Assembly: GCA_019911805.1 (NCBI GenBank)
Contig: JAIOJV010000074.1
Span: 124,001 to 188,000, forward strand
Direction: 5' to 3'
DNA: 64,000 nt
DNA from: Gammaproteobacteria bacterium
GTDB lineage: Bacteria; Pseudomonadota; Gammaproteobacteria; Thiohalobacterales; Thiohalobacteraceae
Positions 48,422-55,681 of the stretch are shown in pieces. How positions within the stretch are numbered: position 1 is the first letter of the stretch; every line of letters begins with the position of its first letter. Made by a program: the position numbers and the translations under genes. The notes under the pieces were generated by a model. It ran no database searches. It was given only the letters and a program-made list of their open reading frames with translations, and was not told where the DNA came from.

Positions 48422-48542
48422 AGTCCGACCCGATCGGTGCGTCTCCGGGCGAGCAATGAAGATGAAATACCAACCCAATGATCCCGGGTGCCATTTTTTG
48501 GTCGCAACGGCGGTTCGCCGGAATGGCCGGCCTGTACATCGG

Positions 48543-48632
48543 TTTCCCTTTACGTGCCTGGCACGTATCCGGAGCACACCGATCTGGCACCTGGGACGAT
48601 GCGACCAGATCGTGCGGACGTGCGGGGACTGA
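48543..48632 (+). pseudogene. Decayed copy of the narI 3' end (last 29 codons and stop)
   Basis: These 90 bp align without gaps to positions 42779-42868 at about 79% identity, including the stop codon. The reading frame is kept and gives FPFTCLARIRSTPIWHLGRC followed by DQIVRTCGD. The intact gene has FPFTRLVHIWSAPIWYLGRR at that place. Most differences are transitions and about ten codons are changed to dissimilar residues, including loss of the His209 ligand, so it is not under selection as NarI. The isomerase ATG lies 3 bp after its TGA. No similarity to narI was found upstream of 48543. Confidence 0.85.
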
Positions 48633-48635
48633 TCC

Positions 48636-49403
48636 ATGCCGGTTCTTGTCAACGACATCGTGATCAGCGATCGGGAGATCAATATCGAGTCGGCGCACCA
48701 CGCCGGCAGCATCGCCGAGCGACAGAGCCGCGCGGCGGTGTCGCTGGCAGTGCGCGCCCTGCTGCTCGCGCGCGCCATCGAGCTCGGGTTAGTCGCGGCG
48801 CGGGAGGACGCGTCCGCCACCGATGCGATCATCGACGATCTGCTCGCGCGCGAAGTGCGGGTTCCCACGCCTGACGAGGATGCCTGCCGACGCTATTTCG
48901 AGGCCAACCGTGCGTCGTTGCGTACACCCGACCAGGCGGAGGTCCGGCACATTCTGCTGGCGGCGGCCCCGGACGATGCCGAGGCGCGCGACCGGGCACG
49001 TCGACAGGGCGAGGCCTTGATCACGGAACTGCAGGCCGATCCCGGCCGGTTTGCTGCGCTCGCAGCGCAATACTCGGCCTGCCCCTCGCGCGACCAGGGT
49101 GGCGCGCTGGGGTGCATCGGGCGCCGCCAGACCGTACCGGAGTTCGAATCGGTGGTGCTGCGCCTGCCGCCGGGCCTGCACCCGCGCCCGCTGGAGACGC
49201 GCTACGGTTATCATGTGATCTGGGTCGACGTGCGCACGATCGGCACACCGCAGGACTACGAGCAGGTGCGCGCCACCATCGCCGACTACCTCAAGGAACA
49301 GGGCTGGCGTCAGGCCGTCAGCCAGTATCTGCAATGGCTGGCGAGTCGTGCCAGGATCAAGGGTGTGGACCTCAGTGATCAGACGCAGACACTGCTGCGC
49401 TAG
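48636..49403 (+). CDS. Parvulin-type peptidyl-prolyl isomerase (NifM-like), nar-associated
   Basis: This 255-residue protein has a helical N-terminal region (ERQSRAAVSLAVRALLLARA) and a parvulin domain from about residue 95: AEVRHILLAAAPDDAEARDR, FAALAAQYSACPSRDQGGAL, IGRRQTVPEFESVVLRLPPG and RYGYHVIWVD. There is no signal peptide, so it acts in the cytoplasm. NifM-like isomerases next to narI occur in many nar operons and may help NarGHI mature. The ATG follows the relic narI stop by 3 bp, which looks like the original operon junction. Confidence 0.93.
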   Translation: MPVLVNDIVISDREINIESAHHAGSIAERQSRAAVSLAVRALLLARAIELGLVAAREDASATDAIIDDLLAREVRVPTPDEDACRRYFEANRASLRTPDQAEVRHILLAAAPDDAEARDRARRQGEALITELQADPGRFAALAAQYSACPSRDQGGALGCIGRRQTVPEFESVVLRLPPGLHPRPLETRYGYHVIWVDVRTIGTPQDYEQVRATIADYLKEQGWRQAVSQYLQWLASRARIKGVDLSDQTQTLLR

Positions 49404-49414
49404 GAGATGAACCC

Positions 49415-50035
49415 GTGGAAACTTCAATCTACCCCTCTTTTTTTGATAGCGTCCCACGCCTGCGGCTGCGCGACCCGCTGGCTGCGTTTCTCGGCACCTT
49501 CGCAGAGGGTGTGGTCGAGTATGGCTATGTCGACGTCGTCAAGCTTGCCGGTCATTCATGCCCAACGGTAGCATCCGCCTACTGGATGACGCACCAGGCG
49601 CTCGGCGCACTGTATAGCTCGCAGCTCCCCGAACGCGGCGCGATTCACGTCGCGTTTCGCGCCGACAGCCGCAGCGGGGTTGTCGGGGTCATCGCGAACG
49701 TCGTCTCCATGCTCACCGGCGCCACCCAAGATACCGGGTTCAAGGGACTCGCAGGACGCTTCGATCGACGCCATCTGCTGTCCTTCAACGCCGCGGTGCC
49801 GCTCGAGATCCGCTACACACGCACGGATACGGGCGAGCATGTCGATGCCGCCGCCCATCTGCCACCGCTGTCCGGCGACCCCGAGACGGCGACGCTGATG
49901 CAGCGCTGTCTGGTTGGCGACAGCAGTGCGGAGGATAGACATCGTTTCGGTGTACTTTGGCAGGAGCGGGTACGGCGCATCCTGCTCGATCACGGCGACG
50001 ATCCGGATGTCTTTGTTGTCAGCCGCGCCGGTTGA
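49415..50035 (+). CDS. FmdE-like protein in the nar operon
   Basis: This 206-residue protein contains VVKLAGHSCPTVASAYWMTH (His47, Cys49), the metal/active-site motif of the formylmethanofuran dehydrogenase subunit E (FmdE) domain. FmdE-like proteins outside methanogens are linked to molybdenum enzymes, though their role is unclear. GTG 49415 is chosen because GGAG lies 9 nt upstream. It is 11 bp after the isomerase gene and is the last gene of the operon. A function in molybdenum cofactor handling for NarG is inferred from position. Confidence 0.8.
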   Translation: METSIYPSFFDSVPRLRLRDPLAAFLGTFAEGVVEYGYVDVVKLAGHSCPTVASAYWMTHQALGALYSSQLPERGAIHVAFRADSRSGVVGVIANVVSMLTGATQDTGFKGLAGRFDRRHLLSFNAAVPLEIRYTRTDTGEHVDAAAHLPPLSGDPETATLMQRCLVGDSSAEDRHRFGVLWQERVRRILLDHGDDPDVFVVSRAG

Positions 50036-50109
50036 TGGTTACGTAATCACACGACGCTGCGTAGACAGTGTGTCAGTAGGATTGGCTACACATTGTGCAA
50101 GAGGAGAAA

Positions 50110-50165
50110 AACCCCTTTTGGCCACAGAATCCACGGAACAACACGGAAAAATGCTTACGGCAAAT
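50110..50165 (+). repeat. Short CCACGGAA-type repeat, copy F
   Basis: TTTGGCCACAGAATCCACGG (50117-50136) followed by AACAACACGGAAAAAT is nearly the same as the copies at 54694 (same strand) and 55372 (inverse). It is the first repeat of the 522-bp gene-free region 50036-50557. Confidence 0.6.
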
Positions 50166-50178
50166 CAGGTATTCATCC

Positions 50179-50346
50179 TGTAGGAGCGGCATTCCTGCCG
50201 CGAGCACGGTGGGCGGCAGACCCAACCAATCGCGCCAGGAATGGCGCTCCTACAAAAACCTGCCCGGCACCTGTAGGAGCGGCATTCCTGCCGCGATCAC
50301 GGGGCAGGCGACAGCCCAAACCACTCGCCAGGAGGGCGCTCCTGCG
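50179..50346. repeat. REP-like cluster (four alternating GTAGGAGCGGC elements)
   Basis: TGTAGGAGCGGCATTCCTGC at 50179 and 50272 are in plus orientation. The inverse forms GGAATGGCGCTCCTAC (50238-50253) and GGAGGGCGCTCCTGC (50331-50345) alternate with them. Each folds into a GC-rich hairpin. This pattern matches bacterial interspersed mosaic elements (paired REPs). No REP-associated transposase gene lies in the window. Confidence 0.75.
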
Positions 50347-50410
50347 CAGGCGGCACCACCCCGAGGTCTTACCCAGCGGTCAGTGGTATTGGCTGCATAT
50401 GGTGCAACTC

Positions 50411-50435
50411 GTCATCCCGCTGTTGCGGGGATGAC
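50411..50435. terminator. GTCATCCCGC hairpin
   Basis: GTCATCCCGC and GCGGGGATGAC pair with one bulged base around TGTT. The motif belongs to common extragenic palindromes. There is no T-tract, so termination is uncertain. Confidence 0.4.
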
Positions 50436-50470
50436 AGCGCACGATGGTAGCGATACATCCTGACTCCTGA

Positions 50471-50530
50471 GTAAGTGAGTGTCACTTACCCATACTCCCT
50501 CTGGAATTCCTCTGGAATCCCTCTAGACTG
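50471..50530. promoter_or_regulatory. Palindrome and 11-bp triple repeat upstream of amrB
   Basis: GTAAGTGA (50471-50478) and TCACTTAC (50482-50489) form a tight palindrome with a 3-nt centre. It is followed by three 11-bp units, CCTCTGGAATT (50498), CCTCTGGAATC (50509) and CCTCTAGACTG (50520). The unit length is one helical turn, so a protein could bind the units in phase. amrB starts 28 bp later. Confidence 0.4.
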
Positions 50531-50557
50531 GGCGTCAGATCATACAGGCACGCCCCC

Positions 50558-51343
50558 ATGCACTCCATTCGCCCGCCTGCCGTCGCCGGCCAGTTCTACC
50601 CTGCCGATGCCGAGGAGCTGCGCACCCTGGTAAACGACCTCCTGCAGCGCGTCCCGGTAACGGGCACCGCACCGAAGGCGGTGATCGTGCCGCATGCGGG
50701 CTATGTCTATTCCGGCCCGATCGCCGCGAGTGCCTACGCGCGCCTGCAACCGTTGCGTGGACAGATCACCCGCGTACTGCTGCTGGGGCCCGCGCACCGG
50801 GTGGCCTTCCACGGTCTGGCCGCCAGCAGTGCCGCTGCCTTCCGCACGCCGCTGGGTGACGTCCCACTGGACACCGCCGCCGCGACGGCGCTGGCGCAGC
50901 TGCCGCAGGTGCATACCCGCGACGATGCCCATGCCCTGGAACACAGCCTCGAGGTGCAGTTGCCGTTCCTGCAGACGGTGCTCGACCGCTTCCTGCTCGT
51001 TCCGCTGGTGGTCGGCGACGCCAGCTATGCGGAGGTCGCGGCGGTGCTCGAGCTGCTCTGGGGCGGCCCCGAGACCCTGATCGTCATCAGCTCGGACCTC
51101 AGCCATTACCACGACTATGCCACCGCGCAGCGGTTGGACCGCGCCACCTCGGCCGCGATCGAGGCCCTCGCGCCCGAGCACATCGACGACGGTGATGCCT
51201 GTGGCCACATGCCAGTCGGCGGTCTGCTGCAGGCGGCGCGGGCACGTGGCCTGCACGCCCGAACAATCGATGTGCGCAACTCCGGCGATACCGCCGGTCC
51301 GCGCGATCGCGTCGTGGGGTACGGTGCCTATGCCATCGGCTGA
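50558..51343 (+). CDS. amrB: AmmeMemoRadiSam system protein B (Memo-like)
   Basis: This 261-residue Memo-family protein resembles extradiol dioxygenases and binds a metal. Likely ligand motifs are VIVPHAGYVYSGPIAASAYA (His near residue 49), LLGPAHRVAF, HALEHSLEVQLPFLQ and VISSDLSHYHDYATAQ. The N-terminus IRPPAVAGQFYPADAEELR is characteristic. It is coupled to amrA by a 14-bp overlap. The third member, amrS, is 16 kb away on the other strand. Confidence 0.95.
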   Translation: MHSIRPPAVAGQFYPADAEELRTLVNDLLQRVPVTGTAPKAVIVPHAGYVYSGPIAASAYARLQPLRGQITRVLLLGPAHRVAFHGLAASSAAAFRTPLGDVPLDTAAATALAQLPQVHTRDDAHALEHSLEVQLPFLQTVLDRFLLVPLVVGDASYAEVAAVLELLWGGPETLIVISSDLSHYHDYATAQRLDRATSAAIEALAPEHIDDGDACGHMPVGGLLQAARARGLHARTIDVRNSGDTAGPRDRVVGYGAYAIG

Positions 51344-51911
51344 GCGCCGCCTCGACGACAGCGTCCGCCGGACGCTCCTGGAACTCGCCGCCCGCTCGGT
51401 GACGCATGGCCTCGAACACGGCACGCCCCTGCCCGTCGAGGCCGCGGCCTACCCGGAGCCGTTGTGCGCACCCGGCGCCAGCTTCGTCACCCTGCGTATC
51501 ATGGGCGACCTGCGCGGCTGTATCGGCTCGCTGGAGCACCGTCGACCACTGGTGGTGGACATCACCGACAACGCCTTCGCAGCGGCCTTTCGTGATCCGC
51601 GCTTCGCGCCGGTGCGCAGTGCGGAGGTATCGGACATCGATATTCACATCGCCGTGCTGGGTCCGGCCGAGCCTTTGACGTACGCCGACGAGGCCGATCT
51701 CATCGACTGCCTGCGTCCGGAAATCGACGGTCTGATCCTGCGCGCCGGCCACCGTCACGGCACCTTTCTGCCATCGGTCTGGGACGCCCTTCCCCGCCCA
51801 CAGGATTTTCTGTACCACCTCAAACGCAAGGCCGGTCTACCCGGGGACTATTGGTCGGACGACGTGCGGGTGTGGCGCTACGAGACGGAATCCTTTCCCG
51901 ACGATCACTGA
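51330..51911 (+). CDS. amrA: AmmeMemoRadiSam system protein A (AMMECR1)
   Basis: This 193-residue protein has the AMMECR1 core motif LRGCIGSL near residue 68, within FVTLRIMGDLRGCIGSLEHR. AAAFRDPRFAPV and GTFLPSVWDALPRPQDFLYH follow; all are family signatures. The conserved cysteine suggests a catalytic or acyl-accepting site, but the reaction is unknown. ATG 51330 (MPSAERRLDDSVR) lies inside the end of amrB in another frame. Confidence 0.94.
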   Translation: MPSAERRLDDSVRRTLLELAARSVTHGLEHGTPLPVEAAAYPEPLCAPGASFVTLRIMGDLRGCIGSLEHRRPLVVDITDNAFAAAFRDPRFAPVRSAEVSDIDIHIAVLGPAEPLTYADEADLIDCLRPEIDGLILRAGHRHGTFLPSVWDALPRPQDFLYHLKRKAGLPGDYWSDDVRVWRYETESFPDDH

Positions 51912-51935
51912 GACCGGTGCGTACGGGAAGCGGCC

Positions 51936-52877
51936 TCAGGGCGGACCAGCGGGTGCCTGGGCCACCCCGATGACGAGGCAGCGCGCTACCGAACCCGGCT
52001 GACACCGTTCCCCATTCAACCAGATGGCGTGGTCCAGCCGGGCACCGTGGAGCACGGCCCCTTCCAGACGCGCACCGCGCAGGTCGGCATAGGAGAGATC
52101 CGCGCCCGCCAGGCGTGCACCGCGCAGATCGGCATTCTGCAGGCCGGCGCCAGTCAGACGTGCGCCGCTGAGATCCGTGTGCCGCAGATCGGAGAGATCG
52201 AGCGTGGTATAGGCGAGGTCAGCGTCATTCAGTCGGCTGCCGGCCAGATCGGCCCCGGTAAGATCCATATTACCGGCCCGCGCGGCGCGCAAATCGGTCT
52301 GCTCGGCGACCAGGCCGGGCATACGACAATTGCTCCAGTCGACCCCCGGCGCCGGTGCTGCGTCGCAGTCGGGATGCGACACGGAGCGCTCCGGCGTGAA
52401 CCAGAAGAATACAATCAGGAGCAGCAACGCCGCAGCCAGGGCGCGGCTGTAGAGCGGGCACCAGCTCGGGGGGGCCGGTGTCCGCGCCTGGTCCAGCACG
52501 GCGCGCCGGGCCTCACGATGCCGCAGCACTTCGGCATCCTCCTCTTGACGGCGATCGCTTGCCCGGCGCTGCTCACCATGATCGATCTGCAGGCGTTCGC
52601 TGCCCAGCCGGCGGTCACCGCCGCGCCGCTCGTCTGCACGCAGGCGCGCCTCATGCAGCCGTTGACGGTCCTCGTCCGTGACGACATTCTTCATCTCCTC
52701 GGGGAGCAGCTGGGAAAGCTCGTCCAGCGAGCTCCAGATCTCACGATCGACACTCAGCTCGTCGTCTCCACGGAGGCGACCAAGCAGGATATAGCGCGTG
52801 ATCTGGCGTTGGGGAAATGGTCCCCGCACCTGGCCGTCGCGCCGGGTGAACCAGAGGTGTTCCTGTGCTTCGCTCAT
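51936..52877 (-). CDS. GYF_2-domain and pentapeptide-repeat membrane protein
   Basis: This 313-residue protein joins an N-terminal GYF_2-like domain (LWFTRRDGQVRGPFPQRQIT and RGDDELSVDREIWSSLDEL, residues about 7-53), a charged coiled linker (about 60-130), one transmembrane helix (ALAAALLLLIVFFW, about 145-160) and a C-terminal pentapeptide-repeat solenoid (units such as ADLAG, ADLRG, ARLAG, ADLSY, about 195-285). The GYF-like part would be cytoplasmic and the solenoid outside. The function is unknown. It is divergent from the fliK-like gene, so a motility or envelope role is possible. Confidence 0.88.
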   Translation of the reverse strand: MSEAQEHLWFTRRDGQVRGPFPQRQITRYILLGRLRGDDELSVDREIWSSLDELSQLLPEEMKNVVTDEDRQRLHEARLRADERRGGDRRLGSERLQIDHGEQRRASDRRQEEDAEVLRHREARRAVLDQARTPAPPSWCPLYSRALAAALLLLIVFFWFTPERSVSHPDCDAAPAPGVDWSNCRMPGLVAEQTDLRAARAGNMDLTGADLAGSRLNDADLAYTTLDLSDLRHTDLSGARLTGAGLQNADLRGARLAGADLSYADLRGARLEGAVLHGARLDHAIWLNGERCQPGSVARCLVIGVAQAPAGPP

Positions 52878-52996
52878 GCGTAATCTCGTCTACAAGCTGC
52901 GCCCTGCAGGGCGGGTGCTTTGCCCACGGCAGCGCTTTGCGGTACAACGTCGATACATCCCTCATGCGACGGCGGCTCGCCGCCGCACCTGACGCC

Positions 52997-54304
52997 ATGA
53001 CTGCACCACCCACCGGACCATTGCCGCCCGCCGGCACTCCCACGCTGCCCGCGCGTGCTGCGGCCGCACCCGCCTGGCGAGTCGGCCAGGTGCTGGCGGC
53101 AACCGTGGTCTCCGCCCCCCGGCAGGGGCTGTCGGATCTACGTATCGGCACGCTCCTGGTCAGGGCACAGACCGGCGAGCTGCAACTGTCACCCGGACAG
53201 ACCCTGCGCCTGGAAGTCGCCAGCCTCAGGGAACAGCCGGTACTGCGTCTGCTCAACCTGATGGCCGCCGACCCGTTGAACACGGCCCTGCGCACTGCCT
53301 TGCCGCGGCAGCAGCCGCTCGCACCGTTGCTGGCATCCCTGCTGCGCGCCATCGGCGACACCCCGGCCGCCCGGCCGCTTGCCCCCGAGATCGCCCGCGC
53401 TGCCCAGGAATTGTTCAATCGCCTGCCGACCGCCGTCTCGCTGGGGCAGGCGGGTGGGTTGCGCGAGGCCCTGCGCAACAGCGGCCTGTTCCTCGAATCG
53501 AAGCTGGCGCAGGCCGCCGCAACCGGGGCCGCGGCGGCCGGTTCCGCGATGCCGGCCCGGACACTTGCCCTGGGCACCGATTTCAAGGCCAATCTGATCA
53601 GACTGATCCAGGTATTGCGGGATAACACTGCAAATTCCACGCCGCCTGCACCGCGTGGCGGTACGGCACCGGCCGCGGCCCCCTTGTCCACCGCCCTGGC
53701 GGCTGCCCTGGCGAATACCCGTGCGGCGGCGACTGCGGGCCTGTATGGCGACCCGGCTATGCCACCACAGCACGGCCAGCCACCGCAGCCGCAATCCGTG
53801 GCCACCAGCCTGGGCCGTCTGGCGACACTCGAACCACTGACGCTACTGCACCAGAGCGAGGGCGCACTCGCCCGGATCCAGCTCAATCAGCTGGCATCGC
53901 TCGCCGGCGGCGAACGACCGACCAGCGTGGACTGGCTGCTCGAACTGCCCGTGCGTCGCGATGGCGACATCGACCTCTGGGGCCTGCACATCGGCCGCGA
54001 ACCGGAGCGCGATGCGACCGGGGGCGCGCGCGACGATGCCCCCGGCTGGACCGTCACACTGGCCTTCGAACTGCCCGGTCTCGGTCCGCTGCAGGCGCGC
54101 ATCGCCGTGCGTGGCGAGCGCGTCACCGCGCAGTTCTTCAGCCCGGTCCGGGACATCCCCCCACGGGTCCGTGCGCAGCTGCCGCTGCTGGATGCACGAC
54201 TGCGTGCCGCAGGCCTGGAGGTCGGCGAACTGGGCTGCAGCGAAGGGCAACTGCCGGCCACGGTGGGCGCCGATCGCAGCCGCATCCTGGATGAGCGCGC
54301 ATGA
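52997..54304 (+). CDS. fliK: Flagellar hook-length control protein FliK-like
   Basis: This 435-residue Ala/Pro-rich protein has a variable N-terminal region and a C-terminal Flg_hook domain (WLLELPVRRDGDIDLWGLHI; VTLAFELPGLGPLQARIAVR; QLPLLDARLRAAGLEVGEL). FliK measures hook length and switches export specificity by acting on FlhB; the next gene encodes an FlhB C-terminal-domain protein, overlapping by 4 bp. The start is uncertain: ATG 52997 is shown, ATG 52964 is 11 codons earlier, and neither has a good ribosome site. Confidence 0.85.
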   Translation: MTAPPTGPLPPAGTPTLPARAAAAPAWRVGQVLAATVVSAPRQGLSDLRIGTLLVRAQTGELQLSPGQTLRLEVASLREQPVLRLLNLMAADPLNTALRTALPRQQPLAPLLASLLRAIGDTPAARPLAPEIARAAQELFNRLPTAVSLGQAGGLREALRNSGLFLESKLAQAAATGAAAAGSAMPARTLALGTDFKANLIRLIQVLRDNTANSTPPAPRGGTAPAAAPLSTALAAALANTRAAATAGLYGDPAMPPQHGQPPQPQSVATSLGRLATLEPLTLLHQSEGALARIQLNQLASLAGGERPTSVDWLLELPVRRDGDIDLWGLHIGREPERDATGGARDDAPGWTVTLAFELPGLGPLQARIAVRGERVTAQFFSPVRDIPPRVRAQLPLLDARLRAAGLEVGELGCSEGQLPATVGADRSRILDERA

Positions 54305-54609
54305 CGGACAGACCCTCGACGCCGCCGCAGCGCGAACTCGCCGTCGCCCTGAAATACGACGGTACCGGTGCCCCGCGCGTCACCGCGAAGGGTGGCGGCC
54401 CGCTCGCTGAACGTATCGTCGAGCTGGCGCTGCAACACGACATCCCCCTGCAGGAGAATTCACCGCTGGTACAGCTGCTGGCGCAGGTGGAACTGGATGC
54501 CGAGATCCCACCGGCCCTGTACCTTACGGTGGCAGAGGTCATCGCCTTCGCGTACTACCTGTCGAGACAGGCCATGGGGGATGTGGGGAGTGAGGAGTGT
54601 GAGACGTGA
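54301..54609 (+). CDS. FlhB C-terminal-domain protein (EscU/YscU/HrcU family)
   Basis: This 102-residue protein has only the cytoplasmic switch domain of FlhB: LAVALKYDGTGAPRVTAKGG, then PLAERIVELALQHDIPLQEN and PLVQLLAQVELDAEIPPALY. The self-cleaving NPTH motif of full-length FlhB is absent (the equivalent position begins KYDG). Such FlhX/YlqH-like genes accompany fliK and may help the export switch. The final residues (GSEECET) are encoded in the start of a degenerate GTGAG tandem array, so they are probably not functional sequence. Confidence 0.9.
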   Translation: MTDRPSTPPQRELAVALKYDGTGAPRVTAKGGGPLAERIVELALQHDIPLQENSPLVQLLAQVELDAEIPPALYLTVAEVIAFAYYLSRQAMGDVGSEECET

Positions 54610-54680
54610 GGCGTGAGGCGTGAGGCGTGAGGCGTGAGGCGTGAGGCGTGAGGCGTGAGGCGTGAGGCGTGAGGCGTGAG
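54606..54680. repeat. Heptamer tandem array (GTGAGGC x 10.7)
   Basis: Ten full GTGAGGC units and a final GTGAG run without interruption. They are preceded by degenerate forms (GTGGGGA, GTGAGGA, GTGTGAGAC) that overlap the 3' end of the flhB-like gene. Perfect units suggest recent expansion or frequent slippage. Confidence 0.95.
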
Positions 54681-54684
54681 GAGC

Positions 54685-54742
54685 AAAAGATATTATGGCC
54701 ACGGAATCCACAGAAGAACACGGAAAATTTTGGTGCTGACCG
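54685..54742 (+). repeat. Short CCACGGAA-type repeat, copy E
   Basis: TGGCCACGGAATCCACAGAA at 54695-54714, followed by GAACACGGAAAATT, matches the copies at 50117 and 55372. It starts directly after the heptamer array. The rest of 54743-54881 holds no recognisable feature. Confidence 0.6.
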
Positions 54743-54881
54743 TCATCCAGACTGCTCGGACACTTCCAACGCGACTGATGCAGGCTTCCGGGGATTTCGT
54801 GCAACGCCGTGATCGTTTTCCTTCGCGCGCCTGCGCGTCCTTTGCGGTAAAAGTTAACGCACGCCGGGCTTGCACGGCCGC

Positions 54882-55286
54882 TCAGCCACTGGCGGCCCCG
54901 GCCTGCCGACCATCGCCGTGCAGCATCGCGATGAGTTCGGCCTCCCCGCGCGTCAGGCCACAGCGGTCGATGAGTTCAGTGACATCCGCACCGCGCTGCA
55001 CCATCTGGATGGCCTGGGTGTAGGGGCGATCGCCGACGGTATGCATCTCGGTCTGATCCTGCCGCTCCGTCAGACGGCGGACCTGCTGCTCCAGGCGCAC
55101 CAGATGATCGCCGGCACCGACCGAGGCCTTGCACAGTGCGGCGAAATCGTTGCGCTGGCGCAGCGACTGGTCCTCGCGTGCCCGCAACCGGCCGCGCAGC
55201 CGGCGGATCGCGAGCAGCTGATAGAGCTGCGCCAGTGCCATGACCACCACCAGGGCGATCAAGATTAATGTGCTGGGATCAGTCAT
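54882..55286 (-). CDS. DUF2802 domain protein, chemotaxis-operon associated
   Basis: This 134-residue protein has one N-terminal membrane helix (LILIALVVVMALAQLYQLLA), a coiled-coil stretch (RRLRGRLRAREDQSLRQRND..RLEQQVRRLTERQDQTEMH) and the C-terminal DUF2802 helix-turn segment PYTQAIQMVQRGADVTELID plus CGLTRGEAELIAMLHG. The last gene of cheY-to-cheW operons in polar flagellates is usually of this type. Its role is unknown; the C-terminal part resembles a small DNA-binding-like helix pair. Confidence 0.9.
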   Translation of the reverse strand: MTDPSTLILIALVVVMALAQLYQLLAIRRLRGRLRAREDQSLRQRNDFAALCKASVGAGDHLVRLEQQVRRLTERQDQTEMHTVGDRPYTQAIQMVQRGADVTELIDRCGLTRGEAELIAMLHGDGRQAGAASG

Positions 55287-55366
55287 CTCAAAACCACCTT
55301 TGCTGCAGAATCACCGGCAACGAAACCAGACCCAAACCGCAGGGGATACCTCTGGGTTTACCGAGT

Positions 55367-55400
55367 GAATTCTTTCCGTGTTGTTCCGTGGCCATTTCCC
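55367..55400 (-). repeat. Short CCACGGAA-type repeat, copy G (inverse)
   Basis: CTTTCCGTGTTGTTCCGTGG at 55373-55392, followed by CCATTTC, is the inverse complement of copies E and F. It lies between the DUF2802 gene and a small proline-rich frame. Confidence 0.6.
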
Positions 55401-55480
55401 CCAGACATCGGTGTACGCAGGCGCCCTTCATGGCTGAACGGATTTTTCCAGCGGCATCGCTCCAAGCGGTTGGATGAAGC

Positions 55481-55666
55481 CTAGGCATACTCATCGATGT
55501 GCGGTTCGCCGTCATCGTGCGGCTGGTCTTCGTCACGCCCAGCATCTTTGTCCTCTTCCTCATCCTTGGGCGGCTGCCGCGGCGGCGGCTTGCGGTCCTG
55601 AATCGGGATGCCGGGACCAACCGGGAACACCGGTGGGGGAAACTTGATATCCCAGGGTCCGGGCAT
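55481..55666 (-). CDS. Small proline-rich acidic-tailed protein (tentative)
   Basis: A 61-codon frame begins MPGPWDIKFPPPVFPVGPGI and ends in an acidic, His-containing tail (KDEEEDKDAGRDEDQPHDDG and more). No domain is recognised. It starts 16 bp after the cheW stop on the same strand, and small proline-rich frames at this place occur in related chemotaxis operons. No ribosome site is evident, so it could be non-coding. Confidence 0.4.
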   Translation of the reverse strand: MPGPWDIKFPPPVFPVGPGIPIQDRKPPPRQPPKDEEEDKDAGRDEDQPHDDGEPHIDEYA

Positions 55667-55681
55667 CGCATCGCATGGGCG

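Noticed and set aside
42877-48489. Shared GATCCCGGG after narI and before the narI relic, as possible insertion-site repeats
   Set aside because: It is only 9 bp and lies on different sides of the two narI ends, so the order does not fit a simple target duplication.
54606-54680. CRISPR-like appearance of the GTGAGGC array
   Set aside because: Units are 7 bp with no spacers and there are no cas genes; it is a simple tandem repeat.
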